Source: Actinomyces naeslundii (GTDB taxonomy: Bacteria; Actinomycetota; Actinomycetes; Actinomycetales; Actinomycetaceae). From it: 64,000 nucleotides of DNA. Below are positions 31,582 through 41,033 of this stretch, piece after piece. The stretch is from contig NZ_MSRR01000027.1 in the NCBI RefSeq assembly GCF_001956585.1, positions 36,264 to 100,263 on the forward strand. Direction: 5' to 3'. The position numbers were made by a program, and so were the translations under genes. The notes under the pieces were generated by a model. That model had not been told where the DNA came from and ran no database searches. It saw only the letters and a list, made by a program, of their open reading frames with translations. Within the stretch, counting starts at the first letter, position 1, and every line of letters begins with the position of its first letter.

Positions 31582-32031
31582 TCAGGCGAGGTTGCTCCAC
31601 TGGGAGGTGCCGTCGGAGAAGGTCTGGCGCTTCCACACGGGCAGACGCTTCTTGACCTCCTCGACGATCTCACCGCAGGTGGCGAAGGCCTCGGCGCGGT
31701 GATCGGAGCTCACCGCGACCGCGAGCGCCGCCTCCCCGACGGCCAGGTCCCCGACGCGGTGGACGACCCCCAGGGCCCGCACCTGTCCGCGCTCGGCGAC
31801 GTCGCGGGCGATCTCCTTGACGATCTGCCCGGCCGTGGGGTGGCAGGAGTAGCCGATGCCGCTGACGCCGCGGTCGGCGTCGTGGTTGCGGACCACGCCC
31901 TCGAAGGTGACGACGGCGCCGGCGGCCGCGTCGTGGACGGCGTCGGCGAGCTCGGTGACGCTGATGGGCGCCTCGGTGACCTCGGCGCGCACCACGCGGG
32001 CGGGCCCATGCTTCTCGGGGCTGGTGGTCAC
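31582..32031 (-). CDS. moaE: Molybdopterin synthase catalytic subunit
   Basis: Large subunit of molybdopterin synthase, which inserts sulfur into precursor Z. Family motifs are GAVVTFEGVVRNHD, YSCHPTAGQIVKEIA, GVVHRVGDLAVGE, SSDHRAEAF and KKRLPVWKRQTF, the last with the active-site lysines. GTG 32031 is chosen because GAGGAG lies 6 nt upstream and gives 149 residues, the usual length. The frame is open to 32217, but the extra 62 residues are not family-like. It is the only cofactor gene besides mog on the minus strand in this block. Confidence 0.93.
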   Translation of the reverse strand: MTTSPEKHGPARVVRAEVTEAPISVTELADAVHDAAAGAVVTFEGVVRNHDADRGVSGIGYSCHPTAGQIVKEIARDVAERGQVRALGVVHRVGDLAVGEAALAVAVSSDHRAEAFATCGEIVEEVKKRLPVWKRQTFSDGTSQWSNLA

Positions 32032-32266
32032 AAGGGTCTCCTCGTCCTGGCGTCGTCGTGAGGGCCGTGTCGACGCCCGTACAGGCATCCGGGTTGAGGT
32101 CATGGCGCTCTCGGCCGCGAGCATACCCAGGTCGGCGGGAGCTGCCGAACGCGCATGATAGAGATAGGGCGAGTCCGCGACGACGTCCGGTGCCGGCTCA
32201 CCTGCAGGCCGAGTCACCCGGTGGTGACGCTCGTGGCTCGACCAGGCCCGTCGAGAAAGGACCGCT

Positions 32267-33673
32267 ATGGCGCAGATGATTCCCCTGGAGGACTACGTCG
32301 CCCGGGTGCTGGAGGCGATCGTTCCTCTGGCGAGCACCCGGGTGGCGCTGGGCGAGGCCCATGGGCGGATCCTCGCCGAGGACGTCAGTGCCGTGGTTCC
32401 GGTGCCGCCATGGACGAACTCGGCGATGGACGGTTACGCCGTGCGCGCCGCTGAGACGAGCGGGGCCTCGGCCCAGGCCCCGGTGGTGCTGCCGGTGGCC
32501 GGGGACGTGCCGGCGGGAGCTGCGCCCATCCCCTTGGCTCCGGGGAGCGCGCAGCGGATCATGACCGGGGCGATGCTTCCCGAGGGCGCCGACGCCGTGG
32601 TCAAGGTGGAGGACACCGACCAGGCGCCCGGGCCCCACCCGCTGCCGGAGCGCGTCGAGATCCACGCCGCGGCACGGGAGGGTCTCAACGTGCGCCGGGC
32701 CGGGGAGAACGTGCGCGCGGGCGATTCGGTGATGGCGGCGGGAACGAGGCTGTCTGCGGCGGCCGTCTCCGCCCTGGCCTCCGTGGGGCTCGGCTCGGTG
32801 CCGGTGGCGGCGCGGGCTCGCGTGGCGGTGGTCTCCACCGGGGCCGAGCTGCGCGACGCCGGGGAGAGTCTTGCCCCCGGCGCGATCCCGGACTCCAACG
32901 GCCTGCTGCTGGCCGGTCTGGTGTCCGAGCACGGTGCGGACTGCGTGAGTGTGGCCCGCAGCGGGGACAGCGCCGAGGAGCTGGCCGCGGTGCTGCGCCG
33001 GGCCGCGGCGGGAGCCGACCTCATCGTCACCTCCGGCGGCGTGTCAGCGGGGGCCTTCGATCCCCTGACGATGCTGGCGCACGCGGACCAGCACGAGGGC
33101 GCACCGGTGCATCTGGACTTCGTCAAGGTGGCCATGCAGCCGGGCAAGCCCCAGGGGCACGGCTGGGTGCGGGCCGACGACGGCCGGCGGGTCCCGATCA
33201 TCTGCCTGCCGGGCAACCCGGTGAGCGTCCTGGTCTCCTTCACCACCATCGTGGCCCCGGCCCTGGCCCGCCTGGCGGACGTGGACAGCTGTCTTCCCGA
33301 TCTCCCCGGCCGGCCCACGCTGACGGCGCGTGCTGCCGCGGCCTGGCGCACCCCGCCGGGACGGCGCCAGCACGTGCCCGTGCGCTTCACCGAGCCACCC
33401 ACCGAACCCGCCGCGGGCTCGGGAGCCGACGCCGGAGACCGCATCGGGGCCCAGTCCGAATCTGATGCTGCGCCTGGTACGGGGGTCTCCTGGGTGACGC
33501 CCACCCACCGGCTGGGATCGGGCTCGCACCTGGTGGCCTCGCTTCCCGCCGCGCAGGCGCTGGCGGTTGTGGCCGCTGAGGTCGAGTCGGTGGAGGTGGG
33601 CGACGAGCTGTCCCTCATCCCGCTCACCGGCTCATGTCCTTCTGGCCGCCCAGTGCGCGTAGACGCACCTTAA
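32267..33673 (+). CDS. moeA: Molybdopterin molybdotransferase
   Basis: Inserts molybdate into adenylylated molybdopterin. Conserved blocks are WTNSAMDGYAVRA, RIMTGAMLPEGADAVVKVED, VSTGAELRDAG, PDSNGLLLAGL, TSGGVSAGAFD and PIICLPGNPVSVLVSF, the last part of the MoCF-like domain. The 468 residues include a low-complexity insertion near the C-terminus (about 375-405) before the final beta domain. ATG 32267 has a GAAAGGA site. It is followed by moaC and mobA. Confidence 0.95.
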   Translation: MAQMIPLEDYVARVLEAIVPLASTRVALGEAHGRILAEDVSAVVPVPPWTNSAMDGYAVRAAETSGASAQAPVVLPVAGDVPAGAAPIPLAPGSAQRIMTGAMLPEGADAVVKVEDTDQAPGPHPLPERVEIHAAAREGLNVRRAGENVRAGDSVMAAGTRLSAAAVSALASVGLGSVPVAARARVAVVSTGAELRDAGESLAPGAIPDSNGLLLAGLVSEHGADCVSVARSGDSAEELAAVLRRAAAGADLIVTSGGVSAGAFDPLTMLAHADQHEGAPVHLDFVKVAMQPGKPQGHGWVRADDGRRVPIICLPGNPVSVLVSFTTIVAPALARLADVDSCLPDLPGRPTLTARAAAAWRTPPGRRQHVPVRFTEPPTEPAAGSGADAGDRIGAQSESDAAPGTGVSWVTPTHRLGSGSHLVASLPAAQALAVVAAEVESVEVGDELSLIPLTGSCPSGRPVRVDAP

Positions 33674-33777
33674 TCCCCGAGATCGGTCCCTGCGGATGCG
33701 CCATCGATGACCGCCATCGATGACCATGGTGCCTCCGCGACGAGCAACCCCACGCCCTCCCGCTGAAGGAGACCCTC

Positions 33778-34272
33778 ATGGAAACCCGCCCCCGGATCAC
33801 CCTCACCCACCTGGACGAGGCGGGCTCCGCCTACATGGTGGACGTCACCGCCAAGACCCCGACCGTGCGCGAGGCCCGCGCCAGTGCCTTCGTGTCCTGC
33901 TCGGAGGCGATCGTGACCGCCCTGCGCGAGGGCGCGGTCCCCAAGGGGGATGTCCTCGCGGTGGCCCGCGTGGCCGGGATCGCGGCGACGAAGAAGGTCC
34001 CCGAGCTCCTCCCGCTGGCACACGTCATCGGTGTACACGGCGCACGCGTGGACCTGGAGATCGTCGACGGCGGCGTGCGCATCGAGACATCCGTCCGCAC
34101 GACCGACCGGACCGGGGTGGAGATGGAGGCGCTCACCGCTGCCACCGTGGCGGGTCTGGCGATCGTCGACATGGTCAAGGGAGTGGACCGGGGCGTTGAG
34201 CTGCGTGAGGCCAAGGTGATCGCCAAGTCCGGGGGCCGCTCCGGGGACTGGGTGCGCGGAGACGATGCCTGA
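33778..34272 (+). CDS. moaC: Cyclic pyranopterin monophosphate synthase
   Basis: Converts 3',8-cyclo-GTP to cyclic pyranopterin monophosphate (precursor Z). Family blocks are VDVTAKTPTVREARA, KGDVLAVARVAGIAATKK, LLPLAHVIGVHG and the catalytic region TDRTGVEMEALTAATVAGL with MVKGVDRG. The 164 residues match the family. A GAAGGAG site precedes the ATG. The stop lies 8 nt inside the mobA start, so the two are translated together. The usual LPLCHPI segment reads LPLAHVI. Confidence 0.95.
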   Translation: METRPRITLTHLDEAGSAYMVDVTAKTPTVREARASAFVSCSEAIVTALREGAVPKGDVLAVARVAGIAATKKVPELLPLAHVIGVHGARVDLEIVDGGVRIETSVRTTDRTGVEMEALTAATVAGLAIVDMVKGVDRGVELREAKVIAKSGGRSGDWVRGDDA

Positions 34273-34951
34273 CCAACCGGCGGATCACGCCGCGAACCTC
34301 GGCCCCGCTGCGGGTGCCACCGGCACGCCTGACGAATCCGGCGTGGTCGACGTCGTCGTGCTGGCCGGCGGGACCGGCAGACGGCTGGGCGGGGCGGTCA
34401 AGCCCGATGTCGTGGCCCGCGGGACCCGTCTGCTCGACCACGTCCTGGCCGGGCTGGAGCAGCTGCGGGACCGGGGCCTTCCGCTCGGGCACGTGTGCGT
34501 CGTCGCCCCGGCCGCGGTGGATCTGCCGACGGGCGTCCTACGAGCACTGGAGGACCCGCCGCTGGGCGGGCCGGTCGCCGGTATCGCCGCCGGACTGGAG
34601 AGCCTGGACCAGTGCGGACCCACCGCCGGGCTGATCGGGCTCCTCACCTGCGACGCCCCGTCCTCCTGGCGCGCTCTGCCGGGCCTCATCGAGGCGCTGC
34701 GTCAGAGCGAGCCGGGAGCGGACGGGGTCTGCGCCCTCGACGGCGACCACGTCCAGTACCTGCTGGGCCTCTACCACCGCCGGGCGCTAGCCACGGCCGC
34801 GGCCCCGGACGGCGTCCCCCTGCGCGACACGGCCGTGCGCCGGTCCCTCGGGCGCCTCCGGGTCACGGCGATACCCGTGCCCCACGGCGTCGTGCGGGAC
34901 CTGGACACCTGGGCCGAGGTCCGCGCCTGGGACACCGACGCACCCGAGTGA
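34265..34951 (+). CDS. mobA: Molybdenum cofactor guanylyltransferase-like protein
   Basis: Predicted nucleotidyltransferase adding GMP to molybdenum cofactor, needed for the bis-MGD of NarG. The nucleotide-binding loop reads VLAGGTGRRLGGAVKPDV near residue 30, followed by GGPVAGIAAGL and LLTCDAPSSWRALPGL, the MobA blocks. The 228 residues begin with a disordered 25-residue leader. It overlaps moaC by 8 nt. Specificity for GTP is inferred from context. Confidence 0.88.
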   Translation: MPDQPADHAANLGPAAGATGTPDESGVVDVVVLAGGTGRRLGGAVKPDVVARGTRLLDHVLAGLEQLRDRGLPLGHVCVVAPAAVDLPTGVLRALEDPPLGGPVAGIAAGLESLDQCGPTAGLIGLLTCDAPSSWRALPGLIEALRQSEPGADGVCALDGDHVQYLLGLYHRRALATAAAPDGVPLRDTAVRRSLGRLRVTAIPVPHGVVRDLDTWAEVRAWDTDAPE

Positions 34952-34986
34952 CCAGGACCTCGTTGCCGGCCCCACGGCGAGCAGGC

Positions 34987-35520
34987 TCAGTGGTCACCGC
35001 CGCCGAGCTGCTCGAGGACATGGGGCACCAACGGGCCGATGACGGCGACGGTGTCCTTGACGCCGCCGCGTGAGCCGGGGGCGTTGACGATGAGGGCGCC
35101 AACGTCGCCGCGAGAGGTCACCCCCACCAGGCCGCGGGACAGACCGGCCAACGGGGTCTTGCTCAGACCGTGGGCACGGATCTGGGCCTCGATGCCCTCC
35201 AGGCGGGTGGCCAGCAGGGGTGCCGTGGCCTCGGGGGTGAGGTCGCGCGGGGTGACCCCGGTGCCGCCGGTGGTCAGGACCACCCGGGCACCGTCGGCCA
35301 CCGCCCGCAAGATCGCCTTACGCACCGGCTCAATACCGTCGGGCACGAGGTCCACCTTCTCGACGACGACGTCGTGCTCGGCCAGAAGGCGCTGGGCCAG
35401 CGGACCGGAGAGGTCCTCGCGCTCGCCGCTGACACAGCGGTCGGACACGGTGACGACGGCGCCCTTGACGGGCTCGGGGAGGGGCACGAGGCCCTTCTGG
35501 ACGATCGGAGTCTCACTCAT
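34987..35520 (-). CDS. mog: MogA/MoaB-family molybdopterin adenylyltransferase
   Basis: Adenylylates molybdopterin before molybdate insertion by MoeA. The MoCF-domain blocks are VVTVSDRCVSGERED, VVLTTGGTGVTPRDLTPEAT and GALIVNAPGSRGGVKD. ATG 35520 gives the usual 177 residues; the frame extends to 35616 without family similarity. It is convergent with mobA and divergent from narK, with the 320-bp narK promoter region behind it. Confidence 0.9.
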   Translation of the reverse strand: MSETPIVQKGLVPLPEPVKGAVVTVSDRCVSGEREDLSGPLAQRLLAEHDVVVEKVDLVPDGIEPVRKAILRAVADGARVVLTTGGTGVTPRDLTPEATAPLLATRLEGIEAQIRAHGLSKTPLAGLSRGLVGVTSRGDVGALIVNAPGSRGGVKDTVAVIGPLVPHVLEQLGGGDH

Positions 35521-35842
35521 GGGGCCACCGTAGTCCGCGCACACCCCGCTCAGGACCCTCCGTCTCCGGCCCGGTATTTCAGGGGCAGCACGGCCCGATC
35601 CTACCGACACCCTCAATTAGGCAACCCTCATTTGCCTTAATTCACCGCCCTTCGTCACCTACGAGATGTCGGTTTCGCCTTGTATTACTCGGACATTCGT
35701 CCCTTGCGTGAAGGTCCGCCCAGGGCAATGCATCATTGAGGCCGGTGTGAGCCCGCGTGCTTTCACCGACGTTCTCCAAACAGTCTCAGGTCCAGGGCGC
35801 TGTCGCCCGACAGACCGAGCCCCACATCACAGCAGGAGCCCT
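35521..35842. other. Intergenic promoter region between mog and narK
   Basis: This 322-bp gap has an AT-rich core unusual for the window. It contains the inverted repeat 35615-35642 and AT-rich stretches near 35682-35695 that could hold promoter elements. No clear FNR or NarL consensus was found. No gene is supported. Confidence 0.45.
35615..35642. promoter_or_regulatory. Near-perfect inverted repeat upstream of narK
   Basis: AATTAGGCAA (35615-35624) is mirrored by TTGCCTTAATT (35632-35642) with one extra T. It lies about 200 nt before the narK ATG and about 100 nt before the mog ATG. It is a candidate binding site for the regulator of nitrate respiration. Confidence 0.45.
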
Positions 35843-37171
35843 ATGTCCACGCTCGACACCTCCGGTCGCGTCCTCACAGGGTGGAACCCCGAGGAGCCGG
35901 AGAACTGGTCCGCGAAGATCGCCTGGACCACTCTGGCAATCACCACCTTCTCCCTCATGCTCGGCTTCACCGTCTGGTTCCTGCCCAGTGCAGTCGCCCC
36001 CAGGCTCAACGACGTCGGCTTCCACCTGACCAAGAACCAGATCTACTGGATCACCTCCATGCCGGGGCTGTCCTGCGCAGCGCTGCGCCTGGTCTACATG
36101 TTCCTGCCCGCCACCATCGGCGCCCGCAAGATGATCGGCTGGTCCTCCCTGCTGTACATCCTGCCGATGCTCGGCTGGTTCTTCGCGGTGCAGAACCATG
36201 AGACCTCCTTCGGCGTCCTGCTCGCCCTGTCCTTCGCCTGCGGTATCGGGGCCGCCACCTTCTCCGGCTACATGCCCTCCACCGGCTTCTACTTCCCCAA
36301 GCGCCTGGCCGGAACGGCCCTGGGGCTGCAGGGAGGCCTGGGCAACATGGGCATGAGCGTCATCCAGCTCGCCGCCCCCTTCCTCATGAGCATCAGCCTG
36401 TTCGGCCTGACCTGGGTCGCCCCCCACCACGAGGGCGCCCCCATGGTCGTCAACGCCACCGTCTTCTTCCTGCCCTGGTCCCTCATCGCAGCCTTCCTGA
36501 CCTTCCGCTACATCAAGGACGTCCCGCTCAAGGCCAACATCAAGGAGCAGATGGACATCTTCGGCAACCTCGACACCTGGCTCATGACAGTCCTGTACAT
36601 CATGACCTTCGGCGTCTTCTCCGGGTTCGCCGCCCAGACCGCCAACATCATCAACAACAACTACGGCGCCGCCTCCGACCTGGCCAAGCAGTTCGCCGCC
36701 TCCGACCTGCCCCAGGGGGCCTCCTACGCCTTCATCGGCACCCTCATCGGCTCCTTCCTGCGCTTCGCCTGGGGACCCCTGTGCGACCGCTTCGGCGGAG
36801 CCATCTGGACCTTCGTCTCGGCCATCGGCATGGCCGTCACGATGGCCTGGTGCGGCTACCTGGTGGCCGGCGCGGACGACCCGGCCGACTTCACCATCTT
36901 CATGGTGGCCCTGCTGGCCATGTTCTTCTTCGCCGGCGTCGGCAACGCCTCGACCTTCAAGCAGATGCCGATGATCATGCCCAAGCGCCAGGCCGGCGGC
37001 GCCATCGGCTTCACCGCCGCCGTCGCCTCGCTGGGCCCCTTCCTCGTGGGAATCGCGCTCACCCTCATGCCCACCCACGTCTTCTTCTACGGCTGTGCCG
37101 TCTTCTGCGTCGTGTGCGCCGTCATCTGCTGGGTCCGCTACGCCAAGCCGGGCGCCAAGCGCCCGGGCTGA
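35843..37171 (+). CDS. narK: Nitrate/nitrite transporter (MFS, NarK type)
   Basis: Twelve-helix major facilitator that brings nitrate in and/or exports nitrite. Diagnostic stretches are TLAITTFSLMLGFTVWFLPS, ALSFACGIGAATFSGYMPST, FYFPKRLAGTALGLQGGLGN (a nitrate signature) and QMPMIMPKRQAGGAIGFTAA, the second copy. ATG 35843 is preferred because of a CAGGAG site and because the frame upstream has no coding character; it gives 442 residues. It is followed by narGHJI after 85 nt, so nitrate import and reduction are co-expressed. Confidence 0.94.
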   Translation: MSTLDTSGRVLTGWNPEEPENWSAKIAWTTLAITTFSLMLGFTVWFLPSAVAPRLNDVGFHLTKNQIYWITSMPGLSCAALRLVYMFLPATIGARKMIGWSSLLYILPMLGWFFAVQNHETSFGVLLALSFACGIGAATFSGYMPSTGFYFPKRLAGTALGLQGGLGNMGMSVIQLAAPFLMSISLFGLTWVAPHHEGAPMVVNATVFFLPWSLIAAFLTFRYIKDVPLKANIKEQMDIFGNLDTWLMTVLYIMTFGVFSGFAAQTANIINNNYGAASDLAKQFAASDLPQGASYAFIGTLIGSFLRFAWGPLCDRFGGAIWTFVSAIGMAVTMAWCGYLVAGADDPADFTIFMVALLAMFFFAGVGNASTFKQMPMIMPKRQAGGAIGFTAAVASLGPFLVGIALTLMPTHVFFYGCAVFCVVCAVICWVRYAKPGAKRPG

Positions 37172-37256
37172 TCCCCGCCGCTCGCCCCGGCGGGCCTCAC
37201 CCGGCCCAGCTCACCGCCACCCCCAGCCTCACGGACCGAAGGACCAAGGACCACAG

Positions 37257-40200
37257 ATGACTACCACCGGCTCCCAGCCCACCGGCCCCGGGATCGTCCC
37301 AGGGCCCGACCAGCAGGTCGAGAACACCCCCGGACTGCTCACCCTGGGCTCGTACCTGCGCCGAGGACAGGCCTCCGCCGATGCCCGCCGCCTGTTCCTG
37401 ACCGGCGGGCGCCAGGCGGACACCTTCTACCGGCACCGGTGGAGCCACGACAAGATGGTCCACTCCACCCACGGGGTCAACTGCACCGGTTCGTGTGCCT
37501 GGGAGGTCTACGTCTCCGACGGCATCATCACCTGGGAGAAGCAGATCACCGACTACCCCACCACGGGACCGGACATGCCCGAGTACGAGCCCCGCGGCTG
37601 CCCGCGCGGCGCGGCCTTCTCCTGGTACACCTACTCCCCCACGCGCATCCGTTACCCCTACGTGCGCTCGGTGCTGCTGGACGCCTTCCGCGCCGCGAAG
37701 TCCGCCAACGACGGCGACCCGGTCGCCGCCTGGGCGCAGGTCACCGGTGACCCCGCCACCGCCAAGGCCTACAAGTCGGCCCGCGGCAAGGGAGGCATGG
37801 TGCGCGTCGGCTGGGACGAGGCCATGGAGATCGTCGCGGCCGCCTACGTCCACACCATCCGGACCTGGGGCCCGGACCGGATCGCCGGGTTCTCCGTCAT
37901 CCCGGCCATGTCCCAGGTCTCCTACGGCGCCGGTGGCCGGCTCCACGAGCTCATCGGCGGCACCATGCTCTCCTTCTACGACTGGTACGCCGACCTGCCG
38001 CCGGCCTCACCCCAGGTCTTCGGCGACCAGACCGACGTCCCCGAGGCCGGCGACTGGTACAACTCCCAGTACCTCATGATGTGGGGCTCCAACCTGCCGC
38101 TGACCCGCACCCCGGACGCCCACTTCATGACCGAGGCCCGCTACCACGGGCAGAAGGTCGTGGCCGTCTCCCCCGACTACGCCGACAACACCAAGTTCGC
38201 CGACCAGTGGCTGCGCGTGGCCCCCGGCACCGACGGCGCCCTGGCCCAGGCGATGGGGCACGTCATCCTGACCGAGTTCCACGTCAAGCGCCAGGAGCCC
38301 TTCTTCCTGGACTACATGCGCCGTCACACCGACTCCCCCTTCCTCATCGGGCTGGAGGCATCCCCCGACGGCACCGGGTACGTGCCCGGCCGTTTCGTGA
38401 CGGCCTCCGACGTCGACGGCGTGGCCGCCGGCGCCCCGAAGAACGAGTTCCGCCCCCTCGTGTGGGACCGCCGGCGCGGCCCGGCCGACCCCGGCGGTAC
38501 CCTGGCCGACCGCTTCACCCCCGAGGGTGAGGGCAAGTGGAACCTGCTCATGGAGGGCGTCGACCCGGTCATGAGCATCCTGGACCTGCACGGCGAGGGC
38601 CCCCAGGTCCAGGCCGCCGAGGTCCTCCTGCCCCGCTTCGACCTGCCCGGTTCGTCCACCCCCGAGGGCTCTGTGGGCGGCGGCGTCGTGCGCCGCGGTG
38701 TGCCGGTCACCCGTATCGGCGACCGTCTGGTCACCACCGTCTACGACCTGCTCCTGGCCCAGTACGCCGTCGAGCGCCCCTCGATGCCGGGTCAGTGGCC
38801 CACGGACTACCAGGACGCCACCGTCCCGGGCACGCCCGCCTGGGCCAGCGAGATCACCGGCGTGCCGGGCCCCGCCATCATCCAGGTGGCGCGCGACTTC
38901 GCCCTCAACGCCGTGGAGTCCGGCGGCCGCTCCCAGATCGTCATGGGCGCGGGAATCAACCACTACTACCACGCTGACCAGATCTACCGGACGATCCTGG
39001 CGCTGACCTCCATGTGCGCCACCCAGGGCGTCAACGGCGGCGGCTGGGCCCACTACGTGGGACAGGAGAAGGTCCGCCCGCTCAGCGGCTTCCAGCAGTA
39101 CGCCTTCGCCCTGGACTGGCACCGCCCGGCCCGGCAGATGATCTCCACCGGCTTCTGGTACATCACCACCGACCAGTGGCGCTACGACGCCACCTCCGCA
39201 GAACGCCTGGGCTCCCCGCTGGGGCCCGGAACCCTGGCGGGCAAGACGACGACCGACACGATGGTCGAGGCCATGAAGCGCGGGTGGACACCGTCCTACC
39301 CCACCTTCAACCGCAGCCCGCTGCTCCTGGGCCAGCAGGCCGCCGAGGCGGGCATGGACCCCAAGGACTACGTCGTCGAGCAGCTGCGCTCCGGTGAGCT
39401 GCGCTTCGCCTGCGAGGACCCCGACGCCCCCGAGAACTTCCCCCGCATCCTGTGCTCGTGGCGCACGAACCTGCTGGGCAGCTCGGCCAAGGGCACGGAG
39501 TTCTTCCTGCGCCACATGGTGGGCGCGGACAACGACGTCAACGCCGTCGAGACCCCTCCCGAGCAGCGGCCGGCCTCGGTGACGTGGCGCGATGAGGCCC
39601 CCATCGGCAAGCTCGACCTCATGTGGACCGCGGACTTCCGCAACACCTCCACCACCCTGCACTCCGACGTCGTCCTGCCCGCGGCCACCTGGTACGAGAA
39701 GCACGACATCTCCTCGACCGACATGCACCCCTTCGTGCACTCCTTCAACGCGGCCATCGACCCGCCCTGGGAGGCGCGCACCGACTTCCAGGTCTTCCAG
39801 ACCCTGGCCGGGCTCATCTCCGCCTGGGCGCCGCGCTACCTGGGCACCCAGACCGACGTCGTCGCCGCGCCCCTCACCCACGACACCCCCGATGCCATGA
39901 CGATGGCGCACGGCGATGTCTCGGCCCTGCCCCAGGAGTGGGTACCGGGGGTGACGATGCCCAAGCTGGTGCCCACCGAGCGCGACTACACCCAGATCCG
40001 GGCCAAGTTCGACGCCCTGGGTCCCCTGGCCGAGAAGCTGGGGCTGCCCTGCAAGGGCATCATGCTCAAGCCCGGGCCGGAGGTGGAGCGCCTGGCCCGC
40101 AACCACGGGGTCTCCTCCGACGGCGTGGCCGCCGGCCGACCACTGCTCGACACCGACATCCGCGCCGCCGACGCGATCTTCACGCTGTCGGGCACCACCA

Positions 40201-41033
40201 ACGGGCGCATCTCCACCGAGGGCTGGGACACGTTGTCCAAGCGCACCGGCACCGCGCTGGTCGAGCTCAGCGAGGAGGAGGCCGGCAAGCTCGTCTCCTT
40301 CGCCGACACCCAGATCAAGCCCCAGGGAGTCATCACCTCCCCGGAGTGGTCCGGCTCTGAGCACGGTGGCAGGCGCTACTCGGCCTTCGTGGTCAACGTG
40401 GAGCACGCCAAGCCCTGGCACACCCTGACCGGGCGCATGCACTACTACCTCGACCACGACTGGATGCGGGACATGGGCGAGTCCTTACCGGTCTTCCGAC
40501 CTCCGCTGGACTTCCACGCCCTGTACGGGGAGGCCTCGCCGGGCTCGGTGTCCACGAGCCAGGCGGGTACGGCGGAGGTCGCGGTGCGCTACATCACCGC
40601 GCACAACAAGTGGGCGATCCACTCCCAGTACTTCGACAACCTGCACATGCTCACGCTGGGGCGCGGAGGCCAGACCATCTGGATGAGCCCCCAGGACGCG
40701 GACAAGATCGGCGTCAAGGACAACGAGTGGGTCGAGGCGTACAACCGCAACGGCATCGTGGCGGCGCGCGCCATCGTCTCCCACCGCATCCCCGAGGGCA
40801 TGGTCTTCATGCACCACGCCCAGGAGCGCACCATGAACACCCCGCTGACCGAGTCCAGCGGCAGGCGCGGCGGGACACACAACTCGCTGACCCGGATCGT
40901 GCTCAAGCCCACCCACTTCGCCGGCGGCTACGGGCAGCTGTCCTACGCCTTCAACTACATCGGCCCCACGGGCAACAACCGCGACGAGGTCACGCTCATC
41001 CGTCGCCGCAGCAACCAGGAGGTGACGTTCTGA
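37257..41033 (+). CDS. narG: Respiratory nitrate reductase, alpha subunit
   Basis: Catalytic subunit that reduces nitrate to nitrite at a bis-MGD molybdenum centre. The N-terminal Fe-S motif HGVNCTGSCAWEVYV carries the His ligand of cluster FS0, followed by EYEPRGCPRGAAFSWYTYSP. The Mo-ligand region reads EAGDWYNSQYLMMWGSNLP, then TRTPDAHF. The 1258 residues match the NarG family. No twin-arginine signal is seen, so the enzyme should face the cytoplasm. ATG 37257 has an AAGGA site; its stop overlaps the narH ATG. Confidence 0.97.
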   Translation: MTTTGSQPTGPGIVPGPDQQVENTPGLLTLGSYLRRGQASADARRLFLTGGRQADTFYRHRWSHDKMVHSTHGVNCTGSCAWEVYVSDGIITWEKQITDYPTTGPDMPEYEPRGCPRGAAFSWYTYSPTRIRYPYVRSVLLDAFRAAKSANDGDPVAAWAQVTGDPATAKAYKSARGKGGMVRVGWDEAMEIVAAAYVHTIRTWGPDRIAGFSVIPAMSQVSYGAGGRLHELIGGTMLSFYDWYADLPPASPQVFGDQTDVPEAGDWYNSQYLMMWGSNLPLTRTPDAHFMTEARYHGQKVVAVSPDYADNTKFADQWLRVAPGTDGALAQAMGHVILTEFHVKRQEPFFLDYMRRHTDSPFLIGLEASPDGTGYVPGRFVTASDVDGVAAGAPKNEFRPLVWDRRRGPADPGGTLADRFTPEGEGKWNLLMEGVDPVMSILDLHGEGPQVQAAEVLLPRFDLPGSSTPEGSVGGGVVRRGVPVTRIGDRLVTTVYDLLLAQYAVERPSMPGQWPTDYQDATVPGTPAWASEITGVPGPAIIQVARDFALNAVESGGRSQIVMGAGINHYYHADQIYRTILALTSMCATQGVNGGGWAHYVGQEKVRPLSGFQQYAFALDWHRPARQMISTGFWYITTDQWRYDATSAERLGSPLGPGTLAGKTTTDTMVEAMKRGWTPSYPTFNRSPLLLGQQAAEAGMDPKDYVVEQLRSGELRFACEDPDAPENFPRILCSWRTNLLGSSAKGTEFFLRHMVGADNDVNAVETPPEQRPASVTWRDEAPIGKLDLMWTADFRNTSTTLHSDVVLPAATWYEKHDISSTDMHPFVHSFNAAIDPPWEARTDFQVFQTLAGLISAWAPRYLGTQTDVVAAPLTHDTPDAMTMAHGDVSALPQEWVPGVTMPKLVPTERDYTQIRAKFDALGPLAEKLGLPCKGIMLKPGPEVERLARNHGVSSDGVAAGRPLLDTDIRAADAIFTLSGTTNGRISTEGWDTLSKRTGTALVELSEEEAGKLVSFADTQIKPQGVITSPEWSGSEHGGRRYSAFVVNVEHAKPWHTLTGRMHYYLDHDWMRDMGESLPVFRPPLDFHALYGEASPGSVSTSQAGTAEVAVRYITAHNKWAIHSQYFDNLHMLTLGRGGQTIWMSPQDADKIGVKDNEWVEAYNRNGIVAARAIVSHRIPEGMVFMHHAQERTMNTPLTESSGRRGGTHNSLTRIVLKPTHFAGGYGQLSYAFNYIGPTGNNRDEVTLIRRRSNQEVTF

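Noticed and set aside
38007..40457. An 816-codon minus-strand open frame inside narG
   Set aside because: The opposite strand carries full-length NarG with all cofactor motifs; the frame is a GC-bias shadow.
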